Positions 12,161 to 23,600 of a DNA stretch of 64,000 nucleotides are shown here, in pieces (the first letter of the stretch is position 1; the number at the start of each line of letters is the position of its first letter). Below the pieces are notes generated by a model. It worked only from the letters and a program-made list of their open reading frames with translations, was not told the origin of the DNA and did no database searches. The position numbers and the translations under genes were made by a program. The stretch covers positions 63,960,621-64,024,620 of the forward strand of contig JBCFYV010000001.1 in NCBI GenBank assembly GCA_039000515.1, in the 5' to 3' direction. This DNA comes from Timema cristinae (lineage: Eukaryota > Arthropoda > Insecta > Phasmatodea > Timematidae).

Positions 12161-12925
12161 CATTTAAAAAATATAAAATCCCTAGTTGATAATCCTAGAA
12201 GAAAAAATATACAAAACACTAAAAAAACCTAGATGTAACATTCCTGGTAGAATATGAATCTATCAAATACTTGACAATCATCTACGCCAGAACGATAGTT
12301 GAATCACCGATAACCTCACCACCCCACCTATCCCATCCTCGTTCCAACCTTTAACCCGACCTTCACGCACAAATGTCATATTTAATGCCATCACTACCTT
12401 TGTCATGGTTGGACGCCACTGGAATAACCGACTAGGTTTTTTACGAGTCAGAGAATAATATTGGTGCTAAGGTCGGCACCAGATTGGGAATGGAAATGTA
12501 TCACCTCCAGACCCAATCCCAAGAAAAGAAAATCCTTCCAACCCCAATCTCATACCCAGATTTGGTCCTTCATAATTCACCCACAGAAACCATCATACGT
12601 TAAACACACCTTCCCAAATCCCAAAGAATAATATCCTACCTATACACGTGAACCAGCGCAAACACTCACGGTCACCAATTTCCATCTCACAGTGTAATTC
12701 ATACTAATACCTCTGTAATTCTCTTACAGTTTCATTTCACTGGTTTCACTTCATCAGGTATGCAAATTCATTAACGAGATTAAGAGTCACGAAAGTGACT
12801 CGGTACTCAAACAATTAATCAGCACTTTCTCTGATGAACCAGCTTGGCACTTCTGTAAATTTTGAGATTCAGAGTTGGGCAACAGCCTCACGGCATAAAT
12901 ATTCACTCCGAGAACAACAAACCAA
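12161..12925. other. Between LINE remnant and satellite: possible LINE 3' end, otherwise unassigned
   Basis: C-rich, A-rich sequence that may include the 3' untranslated part of the preceding element. No coding motif, tRNA-like box or tandem repeat is seen until the first satellite monomer at about 12926-12945. Confidence 0.35.
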
Positions 12926-14922
12926 AACTCTACTAATCCTGTCTACCACTTAGAAGATGGCCGGTCACTACGCCACAACAGTACGCCAGAGAGAAGCTGT
13001 TAGAGTACTATAACATCAAGAGACCTCAACTCTACTCTTCCCGTCTAGTCTACCACTAAGAAGATGGCCGGCCACTACGTCACACCAGTATGCCAGAGAG
13101 AAGCTGTTAGAGTACTATAACATAAACAGACCTCAACTCTACTCTTCCCGTCTACCACTTAGAAGATGGCCGGTCACTACGTCACACCAGTACGCCAGAG
13201 AGAAGCTGTTAGAGTACTATAACATCAACAGACCTCAACTCTACACTTCCCGTCTACCACTAAGAAGATGACCGGCCACTACGTCACACCAGTACGCCAG
13301 AGAGTATCTGTTAGAGTACTATAACATCAACAGACCTCAGCTCTACTCTTCCCGTCTACCACTTAGAAGATGGCCGGCCACTACGTCACACCAGTACGCC
13401 AGAGAGTAGCTGTTAGAGTACTATACCATCAACAGACCTCAACTCTACTCTTCCCGTCTACCACTAAGAAGATGGCCGGCCACTACGTCACACCAGTACG
13501 CCAGAGAGAAGCTGTTAGAGTACTATAACATTAACAGACCTCAATTCTACACTTCCCGTCTACCACTAAGAAGATGGCCGGCCACTACGTCACACCATTA
13601 CGCCAGAGAGTAGCTGTTAGAGTACTATAACATCAACAGACCTCAACTCTACTCTTCCCGTCTACCACTTAGAAGATGGCCGGTCACTACGTCACACCAG
13701 TGCGCCAGAGAGAAGCTGTTAGAGTACTATAACATCAACAGACCTCAACTCTACTCTTCCCGGGCACCACTAAGAAGATGGCCGGCCACCACTAAGAAGA
13801 TGGCCGGCCACTACGTCACACCAGTACGCCAGAGAGAAGCTGTTAGAGTACTATAACATCAATAGACCTCAACTCTACTCTTCCCGGGCACCACTAAGAA
13901 GATGGCCGGCCACTACGTCACACCAGTACGCCAGAGAGAAGCTGTTAGAGTACTATAACATTAACAGACCTCAATTCTACTCTTCCCGTCTACCACTAAG
14001 AAGATGGCCGGCCACTACGTCACACCAGTACGCCAGAGAGAAGCTGTTAGAGTACTATAACATCAACAGACCTCAACTCTACTCTTCCCGGGTACCACTA
14101 AGAAGATGGCCGGCCACTACGTCACACCAGTACGCCAGAGAGATTCTGTTAGAGTACTATAACATCAACAGACCTCAACTCTACTCTTCCCTGGCACCAC
14201 TAAGAAGATGGCCGGCAACTACGTCACACCAGTACGCCAGAGAGATTCTGTTAGAGTACTATAACATCAACAGACCTCAATTCTACTCTTCCCGTCTACC
14301 ACTTAGAAGATGGCCGGCCACTACGTCACACCAGTACGCCAGAGAGAAGCTGTTATAGTACTATAACATCAACAGACCTCAATTCTACTCTTCCCGTCTA
14401 CCACTAAGAAGATGGCCGGCCACTACGTCACACCAGTACGCCAGAGAGATTCTGTTAGAGTACTATAACATCAACAGACCTCAACTCTACTCTTCCCGGG
14501 TACCACTAAGAAGATGGCCGGCCACTACGTCACACCAGTACGCCAGAGAGATTCTGTTAGAGTACTATAACATCAACAGACCTCAATTCTACTCTTCCCG
14601 TCTACCACTTAGAAGATGGCCGGCCACTACATCACACCAGTACGCCAGAGAGAAGCTGTTATAGTACTATAACATCAACAGACCTCAACTCTATTCTTCC
14701 CTGGCACCACTAAGAAGATGGCCGGCCACTACGTCACACCAGTACGCCAGAGAGAAGCTGTTAGAGTACTATAACATTAACAGACCTCAACTCTACTCTT
14801 CCCGTCTACCACTAAGAAGATGGCCGGCCACTACGTCACACCAGTACGCCAGAGAGAAGCTGTTAGAGTACTATAACATTAACAGACCTCAACTCTACTC
14901 TTCCCTGGCACCACTAAGAAGA
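12926..14922 (+). repeat. 102-bp satellite, left block (~19 monomers)
   Basis: Head-to-tail copies of a 102-bp unit starting CCACTAAGAAGATGGCCGGC and ending in CTCTACTCTTCCCGTCTA. Starts at 13891 and 13993 give the exact 102-bp period. Monomers in this block are irregular: a 5-bp duplication (GTCTA) near 13050, a 22-bp partial repeat at 13767-13788, and variants ATTCTG, TATCTG or TAGCTG in place of AAGCTG. The block ends at monomer position 12, where the R1-type element is inserted. Each monomer carries AAGATGGCCGG and TACGTCA. Confidence 0.97.
14911..14922 (+). repeat. Left target-site duplication of the R1-type insertion
   Basis: CCACTAAGAAGA, repeated at 17653-17664 on the far side of the element. 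One more A upstream also matches, so the duplication is 12-13 bp. The satellite continues correctly from monomer position 1 on the right. Confidence 0.9.
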
Positions 14923-14930
14923 GGGAGAGG

Positions 14931-16853
14931 ATGGAGAATGACGAGTATGTAAATGAGGAAGAGGTAGAACCTGTTAGTCGGGCGGAGGTGATCAGGAACA
15001 TTGCTCTGATGGGTAAGAAAAAGGCGCCTGGTCCGGACGGGATAAAGGTCGAGGTGCTGGAGAAGACGGCTGACCTTATTGCTCCTTTCCTTGCAGGGCT
15101 GTTAAACGAATGCCTCGCTCAAGGCAGAATCCCGAACATCTGGAAGCAGAGCGAGGTAATCGTGCTAAGCAAGGGGGAGGATAAAAATCCGCTTATTCCG
15201 AAGTCATACAGACCCATCTGCCTGTTGAACACAGCAGGGAAGTTGCAGGAGAAGATATTGTGTGAAAGATTACTGAGACACAGGACAGTCATGGGCATGC
15301 ATCAGCAGCAGTATGGCTTCCGAAGAGGCAGGTCGACAGAGGACGCAATCTGCAGAGCAATGGAACTGATTGACTCGGCAAATGGTAAATACGTCGTAGG
15401 AATATTTGTGGACATCTCAGGCGCTTTTGACAACCTCTGGTGGCCGGCGATGTTTGACAGATTAAGAGAGATTCAGTGTCCGGTGCAGCTGTATAGGAGT
15501 CTTAAGGACTACTGTCGTAATAGATACTCCACCCTGAGATGTCCAGGAAATAAGGTTCAGAAGCTACTGACGAAGGGATGTCCCCAGGGATCGGTATGTG
15601 GCCCGATATTTTGGGATGTCAGCCTGGAACCAGTGTTGTACTTGTTGGAGGGGATGCTAGAGACGCAGGGTGTGGTTGCCTTCGCAGACGACCTTCTAAT
15701 AGTAATAGAAGGGTACTCGAGAAGGAACTTAGAGGAAAATAATAACCAGGTGCTTGAAGAACTTGACACCTGGTGTAAAAGTGTCAAGTTAAAAATGGCA
15801 CCGGCGAAGACGACCTTCATGCTGTTTAAGGGTAGATTGGCTAGGGATCCGACCATAAAGTTAGGTACGAAATCTATAAGAAGAAGCCATACGGTCAGAT
15901 ACCTGGGAGTTACCCTAGATGAAAAGAGGAACTTCACAGCGCACATGGAGGGAGTGATGGGGAAAACTCTGTCGGTGATGAATAAAATTATAAGCATGGG
16001 ACAGAGGAGGTTTTATCTGCCTATGCGGATAATAAGGACATACCATCAGATGATCCTTCTCTCCATTGTGAGCTATGGGGCGTGCATCTGGGCTCACAGA
16101 CTAACCAATGTCGCTCCGGCTAAGGCGATTCAGGGTCTGCAGAGGAACATCTTATTGAGGCTGACGGGAGCCTACCGGACTGTAGCAACGGATGCATTGA
16201 GTGTGGCCCTAGGTGTATGGCCGTTGGACCTCCTCATAAGGAAGAAAGCTGTGGCGTACTGGCTAAAAAAGAGAAACTTGGAGAAGGTGAGACTCCTCAC
16301 CACACACGATGTGAGAACTTTTGGAGAGGCGGAAATAGTCCTGTTGGAGGAGTGGCAGAGACGTTGGGAGAGAAGTGGGACAGGTAGGAGGACTTATCAA
16401 TTGTTCCCAAATGTGGTTGAGAGACTAGAGAATAAGCACCTCCAGCCATCTCGGGGTCTTGTCCACTTCATCACGGGGAAGGGACCGTACCCGGCATCTC
16501 TAAGGAAGCTGGGATTGATAGAGTCGGGGAATTGTCAATGTGGTGAGGAGGGAACCCCTGAACATGTGGTGCTTGAGTGTGTCATTACACTAGAAGCAAG
16601 AAGGAACTACCAGAGAGAGATCCAGGGAAGATTAGTAGGCGAAGTACTGAGGGACCCAATCTATTGGAAATTCTTAGACCAGATTGCACTGGAAGCGTCA
16701 GATAGAGCAAAGACAGCCTACATAGACAGACTTAAAGAGGCACAGGGACGAATAAGACGGGACGTTGACACTGACAATGACGAAGAAGGTGACAGCGACA
16801 CGGAGGGCGGGACTGACACGGACACTAGTGCGGTCTCAGCGGGGAGTGAGTAG
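14931..16853 (+). CDS. R1-clade reverse transcriptase, N-terminally truncated, 640 residues
   Basis: The frame is open from ATG to TAG. Motifs in order: KKKAPGPDGIK (residues ~29-39), SYRPICLLNTAGK (~92-104), QYGFRRGRSTEDA (~127-139), the first catalytic block VVGIFVDISGAFDNLWW (D161), KGCPQGSVCGPIFWD (~215-229), the catalytic VVAFADDLLIVIEG (D253, D254), the KTTFMLFKG block, VRYLGVTLDE, and a C-terminal cluster CQCGEEGTPEHVVLEC (C535, C537, H545, C550). The tail is acidic (Asp/Glu/Thr/Ser). FVDISGAFDN and GCPQGS.CGPIFW favour the R1 clade (R1, TRAS, SART, Waldo). Polymerase residues are intact, but without the endonuclease this copy cannot move on its own. The ATG is probably an internal methionine of the full ORF2. 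Confidence 0.93.
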   Translation: MENDEYVNEEEVEPVSRAEVIRNIALMGKKKAPGPDGIKVEVLEKTADLIAPFLAGLLNECLAQGRIPNIWKQSEVIVLSKGEDKNPLIPKSYRPICLLNTAGKLQEKILCERLLRHRTVMGMHQQQYGFRRGRSTEDAICRAMELIDSANGKYVVGIFVDISGAFDNLWWPAMFDRLREIQCPVQLYRSLKDYCRNRYSTLRCPGNKVQKLLTKGCPQGSVCGPIFWDVSLEPVLYLLEGMLETQGVVAFADDLLIVIEGYSRRNLEENNNQVLEELDTWCKSVKLKMAPAKTTFMLFKGRLARDPTIKLGTKSIRRSHTVRYLGVTLDEKRNFTAHMEGVMGKTLSVMNKIISMGQRRFYLPMRIIRTYHQMILLSIVSYGACIWAHRLTNVAPAKAIQGLQRNILLRLTGAYRTVATDALSVALGVWPLDLLIRKKAVAYWLKKRNLEKVRLLTTHDVRTFGEAEIVLLEEWQRRWERSGTGRRTYQLFPNVVERLENKHLQPSRGLVHFITGKGPYPASLRKLGLIESGNCQCGEEGTPEHVVLECVITLEARRNYQREIQGRLVGEVLRDPIYWKFLDQIALEASDRAKTAYIDRLKEAQGRIRRDVDTDNDEEGDSDTEGGTDTDTSAVSAGSE

Positions 16854-17652
16854 GGAAAAAAGGATTGTTAAAAGGGGATAAGCGGTAACAATCCTTGCCA
16901 GGGAAAAAAAAAAGTTTATGTAATGGGAGGAGCAAGCGCGAGCCCTGGGAACTGGATTCCAGTACGACTGAGTGTCTGAAGGAACACGGGGGATGCCCTT
17001 GAGATCCAGAAGACAGTTTTCCAGTCGTATGAACAAAAGTTAGTGGAATGATTATGAACTCTGAGGGGTTCCCTGCACCGTATGACCCACCACCTTGGAA
17101 ACAAGAGAGGTGGGTTATGGTTGATGGGCCCTCAGAGTCAAGATGGAGAAAGGCGGCTGCCCTGCAGCCCTCTGGGTGATGGTGTTCCCCGGCAGTAATT
17201 GGAATAGAATAGTTTAGTATTTTAGCTTAGCTTAGTTAGTAGTTAATATAGATAATTAGGGACGGGGGAACTAGATAGGGGGTAGATTAGGAAATTCAGC
17301 TGCCAAGGGTAGAAAGTAGGCGGGGCACCAACTCTGATAGGGCGCCTCCCCAGGTGGTTATTATGGGGATGCCCACCTCTGCTGAGCGCTTGGCGGACTC
17401 GGGAGTGAAATCCCGAGCATTGTGAAGGGCCTAGCGGGGGAGGGTACCGGGGGCGTAATATACCCGGGGTGGATCAAATTGAGCTAAGGGTAGTTGAATT
17501 TCATTTAAGTTAAGAGCCAAAATATGTGTTGTAATGTTAAAAAGGAAATTCATATTAAAATTGTGTAAATTAAGTAAAAGTTGTGGAAAAAAACGGCCCG
17601 GATTTAAAGATTGTAAGATACCGGGCCTGTAAACACTGAATAAATAAATAAA
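16854..17652 (+). other. 3' untranslated region of the R1-clade element
   Basis: Starts right after the TAG. It is G-rich at first, then AT-rich, and ends in TAAA repeats against the right target duplication. No second ORF is evident. Confidence 0.75.
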
Positions 17653-20600
17653 CCACTAAGAAGATGGCCGGCCACTACGTCACACCAGTACGCCAGAGAG
17701 AAGCTGTTAGAGTACTATAACATCAACAGACCTCAACTCTACTCTTATCGTCTACCACTTAGAAGATGGCCGGCCACTACGTCACACCAGTACGCCAGAG
17801 AGAATCTGTTAGAGTACTATAACATCAACAGACCTCAACTCTACTCTTATCGTCTACCACTAAGAAGATGGCCAGCCACTACGTCACACCAGTACACCAG
17901 AGAAAAGCTGTTAGAGTACTATAACATCAACAGACCTCAACTCTACTCTTCCCGTCTACCACTTAGAAGATGGCCGGCCACTACGTCACACCAGTACGCC
18001 AGAGAGAAGCTGTTAGAGTACTATAACATCAACAGACCTCAACTCTACTCTTCCCATTAACCACTTAGAAGATGGCCGGCCACTACGTCACACCAGTACG
18101 CCAGAGAGAAGCTGTTAGATTACTATAACATCAACAGACCTCAACTCTACTCTTCCCGTCTACCACTTAGAAGATGGCCGGCCACTACGTCACACCAGTA
18201 CGCCAGAGAGAAGCTGTTAGAGTACTATAACATCAACAGACCTCATCTCTACTCTTCCATCTACCACTAAGAAGATGGCCGGCCATTACATCACACCAGT
18301 ACTCCAGAGAGAAGCTGCTAGAGTACTATAACATCAACAGACCTCAACTCTACTCTTCCCGTCTACCACTTAGAAGATGGCCGGCCACTACGTCACACCA
18401 GTACGCCAGAGAGAAGCTGTTAGAGTACTATAACATTAACAGACCTCATCTCTACTCTTCCCATCTACCACTAAGAAGATGGCCGGCCATTACATCACAC
18501 CAGTACTCCAGAGAGAAGCTGCTAGAGTACTATAACATCAACAGACCTCAACTCTACTCTTCCCGTCTACCACTTAGAAGATGGCCGGCCACTACGTCAC
18601 ACCAGTACGCCAGAGAGAAGCTGTTAGAGTACTATAACATCAACAGACCTCATCTCTACTCTTCCCATCTACCACTAAGAAGATGGCCGGCCATTACATC
18701 ACACCAGTACTCCAGAGAGAAGCTGCTAGAGTACTATAACATTAACAGACCTCAACTCTACTCTTCCCGGGTACCACTAAGAAGATGGCCGGCCACTACG
18801 TCACACCAGTACGCCAGAGAGAAGCTGTTAGAGTACTATAACATCAACAGACCTCAACTCTACTCTTCCGGGCACCACTAAGAAGATGGCCGGCCACTAC
18901 GTCACACCAGTACGCCAGAGAGAAGCTGTTACAATACTATAACATCAACAGACCTCAACTCTACTCTTCCGTCTACCACTTAGAAGATGGCCGGCCACTA
19001 CGTCACACCAGTACGCCAGAGAGAAGCTGCTAGAGTACTATAACATCAACAGACCTCAACTCTACTCTTCCCGGGTACCACTAAGAAGATGGCCGGCCAC
19101 TACGTCACACCAGTACGCCAGAGAGAAGCTGTTAGAGTACTATAACATTAACAGACCTCAACTCTACTTTTCCCGTCTACCACTAAGAAGATGGCCGGCC
19201 ACTACGTCACACCAGTACGCCAGAGAGAAGCTGTTAGATTACTATAACATCAACAGACCTCAACTCTACTCTTCCCGGGTACCACTAAGAAGATGGCCGG
19301 CCATTACATCACACCAGTACTCCAGAGAGAAGCTGCTAGAGTACTATAACATCAACAGACCTCAACTCTACTCTTCCCGTCTACCACTTAGAAGATGGCC
19401 GGCCACTACGTCACACCAGTACGCCAGAGAGAAGCTGTTAGAGTACTATAACATCAACAGACCTCATCTCTACTCTTCCCATCTACCACTAAGAAGATGG
19501 CCGGCCATTACATCACACCAGTACTCCAGAGAGAAGCTGCTAGAGTACTATAACATTAACAGACCTCAACTCTACTCTTCCCGGGTACCACTAAGAAGAT
19601 GGCCGGCCACTACGTCACACCAGTACGCCAGAGAGAAGCTGTTAGAGTACTATAACATCAACAGACCTCAACTCTACTCTTCCCGGGCACCACTAAGAAG
19701 ATGGCCGGCCACTACGTCACACCAGTACGCCAGAGAGAAGCTGTTACAATACTATAACATCAACAGACCTCAACTCTACTCTTCCCGTCTACCACTTAGA
19801 AGATGGCCGGCCACTACGTCACACCAGTACGCCAGAGAGAAGCTGCTAGAGTACTATAACATCAACAGACCTCAACTCTACTCTTCCCGGGTACCACTAA
19901 GAAGATGGCCGGCCACTACGTCACACCAGTACGCCAGAGAGAAGCTGTTAGAGTACTATAACATTAACAGACCTCAACTCTACTTTTCCCGTCTACCACT
20001 AAGAAGATGGCCGGCCACTACGTCACACCAGTACGCCAGAGAGAAGCTGTTAGATTACTATAACATCAACAGACCTCAACTCTACTCTTCCGGGTACCAC
20101 TAAGAAGATGGCCGGCCACTACGTCACACCAGTACGCCAGAGAGAAGCTGTTAGAGTACTATAACATCAACAGACCTCAACTCTACTCTTCCCGTCTACC
20201 ACTTAGAAGATGGCCGGCCACTACGTCACACCAGTACGCCAGAGAGAATCTGTTAGAATACTATAACATCAACAGACCTCATCTCTACTCTTCCCGTGTA
20301 CCACTAAGAAGATGGCCGGCCACTACGTCACACCAGTACGCCAGAGAGAAGCTGTTAGAGTACTATAACATCAACAGACCTCAACTGTACTCTTCCCGGG
20401 TACCACTAAGAAGATGGCCGGCCACTACGTCACACCAGTACGCCAGAGAGAAGCTGTTAGAGTACTATAACATCAACAGACCTCAACTCTACTCTTCCCA
20501 TTAACCACTTAGAAGATGGCCGGCCACTACGTCACACCAGTACGCCAGAGAGAAGCTGTTAGATTACTATAACATCAACAGACCTCAACTCTACTCTTCC

Positions 20601-23600
20601 CGTCTACCACTTAGAAGATGGCCGGCCACTACGTCACACCAGTACGCCAGAGAGAAGCTGTTAGAGTACTATAACATCAACAGACCTCATCTCTACTCTT
20701 CCCATCTACCACTAAGAAGATGGCCGGCCATTACATCACACCAGTACTCCAGAGAGAAGCTGCTAGAGTACTATAACATCAACAGACCTCAACTCTACTC
20801 TTCCCGTCTACCACTTAGAAGATGGCCGGCCACTACGTCACACCAGTACGCCAGAGAGAAGCTGTTAGAGTACTATAACATCAACAGACCTCATCTCTAC
20901 TCTTCCCATCTACCACTAAGAAGATGGCCGGCCATTACATCACACCAGTACTCCAGAGAGAAGCTGCTAGAGTACTATAACATTAACAGACCTCAACTCT
21001 ACTCTTCCCGGGTACCACTAAGAAGATGGCCGGCCACTACGTCACACCAGTACGCCAGAGAGAAGCTGTTAGAGTACTATAACATCAGCAGACCTCAACT
21101 CTACTCTTCCCGGGCACCACTAAGAAGATGGCCGGCTACTACGTCACACCAGTACGCCAGAGAGAAGCTGTTACAATACTATAACATCAACAGACCTCAA
21201 CTCTACTCTTCCCGTCTACCACTTAGAAGATGGCCGGCCACTACGTCACACCAGTACGCCAGAGAGAAGCTGCTAGAGTACTATAACATCAACAGACCTC
21301 AACTCTACTCTTCCCGGGTACCACTAAGAAGATGGCCGGCCACTACGTCACACCAGTACGCCAGAGAGAAGCTGTTAGAGTACTATAACATCAACAGACC
21401 TCAACTCTACTCTTCCCGGGCACCACTAAGAAGATGGCCGGCTACTACGTCACACCAGTACGCCAGAGAGAAGCTGTTACAATACTATAACATCAACAGA
21501 CCTCAACTCTACTCTTCCCGTCTACCACTTAGAAGATGGCCGGCCACTACGTCACACCAGTACGCCAGAGAGAAGCTGTTAGAGTACTATAACATCAACA
21601 GACCTCAACTCTACTCTTCCCGGGTACCACTAAGAAGATGGCCGGCCACTACGTCACACCAGTACGCCAGAGAAGCTGTTAGAGTACTATAACATCAACA
21701 GACCTCAACTCTACTCTTCCCGTCTACCACTTAGAAGATGGCCGGCCACTACGTCACACCAGTACGCCAGAGAGAATCTGTTAGAGTACTATAACATCAA
21801 CAGACCTCATCTCTACTCTTCCCGTGTACCACTAAGAAGATGGCCGGCCACTACGTCACACCAGTACGCCAGAGAGAAGCTGTTAGAGTACTATAACATC
21901 AACAGACCTCAACTGTACTCTTCCCGGGTACCACTAAGAAGATGGCCGGCCACTACGTCACACCAGTACGCCAGAGAGAAGCTGTTAGAGTACTATAACA
22001 TCAACAGACCTCAACTCTACTCTTCCCATTAACCACTTAGAAGATGGCCGGCCACTACGTCACACCAGTACGCCAGAGAGAAGCTGTTAGATTACTATAA
22101 CATCAACAGACCTCAACTCTACTCTTCCCGTCTACCACTTAGAAGATGGCCGGCCACTACGTCACACCAGTACGCCAGAGAGAAGCTGTTAGAGTACTAT
22201 AACATCAACAGACCTCATCTCTACTCTTCCCATCTACCACTAAGAAGATGGCCGGCCATTACATCACACCAGTACTCCAGAGAGAAGCTGCTAGAGTACT
22301 ATAACATCAACAGACCTCAACTCTACTCTTCCCGTCTACCACTTAGAAGATGGCCGGCCACTACGTCACACCAGTACGCCAGAGAGAAGCTGTTAGAGTA
22401 CTATAACATCAACAGACCTCATCTCTACTCTTCCCATCTACCACTAAGAAGATGGCCGGCCATTACATCACACCAGTACTCCAGAGAGAAGCTGCTAGAG
22501 TACTATAACATCAACAGACCTCAACTCTACTCTTCCCGGGTACCACTAAGAAGATGGCCGGCCACTACGTCACACCAGTACGCCAGAGAGAAGCTGTTAG
22601 AGTACTATAACATCAACAGACCTCAACTCTACTCTTCCCGGGCACCACTAAGAAGATGGCCGGCTACTACGTCACACCAGTACGCCAGAGAGAAGCTGTT
22701 ACAATACTATAACATCAACAGACCTCAACTCTACCCTTCCCGTCTACCACTTAGAAGATGGCCGGCCACTACGTCACACCAGTACGCCAGAGAGAAGCTG
22801 CTAGAGTACTATAACATCAACAGACCTCAACTCTACTCTTCCCGGGTACCACTAAGAAGATGGCCGGCCACTACGTCACACCAGTACGCCAGAGAGAAGC
22901 TGTTAGAGTACTATAACATCAACAGACCTCAACTCTACTCTTCCCGGGCACCACTAAGAAGATGGCCGGCTACTACGTCACACCAGTACGCCAGAGAGAA
23001 GCTGTTACAATACTATAACATCAACAGACCTCAACTCTACTCTTCCCGTCTACCACTTAGAAGATGGCCGGCCACTACGTCACACCAGTACGCCAGAGAG
23101 AAGCTGTTAGAGTACTATAACATCAACAGACCTCAACTCTACTCTTCCGGGTACCACTAAGAAGATGGCCGGCCACTACGTCACACCAGTACGCCAGAGA
23201 GAAGCTGTTAGAGTACTATAACATCAACAGACCTCAACTCTACTCTTCCCGTCTACCACTTAGAAGATGGCCGGCCACTACGTCACACCAGTACGCCAGA
23301 GAGAATCTGTTAGAGTACTATAACATCAACAGACCTCATCTCTACTCTTCCCGTGTACCACTAAGAAGATGGCCGGCCACTACGTCACACCAGTACGCCA
23401 GAGAGAAGCTGTTAGAGTACTATAACATCAACAGACCTCAACTGTACTCTTCCCGGGTACCACTAAGAAGATGGCCGGCCACTACGTCACACCAGTACGC
23501 CAGAGAGAAGCTGTTAGAGTACTATAACATCAACAGACCTCAACTCTACTCTTCCCATTAACCACTTAGAAGATGGCCGGCCACTACGTCACACCAGTAC

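Larger units (their letters stand above)
14923..17652 (+). mobile_element. 5'-truncated R1-clade non-LTR retrotransposon inserted in the satellite
   Basis: A 2,730-bp insertion between two copies of CCACTAAGAAGA. It starts 8 bp before an ATG that falls just ahead of the reverse transcriptase domain, so the endonuclease and ORF1 are missing. This is the usual 5' truncation of target-primed reverse transcription. It carries one long intact frame (14931-16853), an ~800-bp 3' UTR, and a tail of TAAA repeats (AATAAATAAATAAA) at the junction. Unlike the other LINEs here the coding part is unbroken, so the insertion is comparatively young. Confidence 0.92.

Noticed and set aside
15557..15997. Minus-strand 146-codon frame
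   Set aside because: Antisense of the R1-clade reverse transcriptase.
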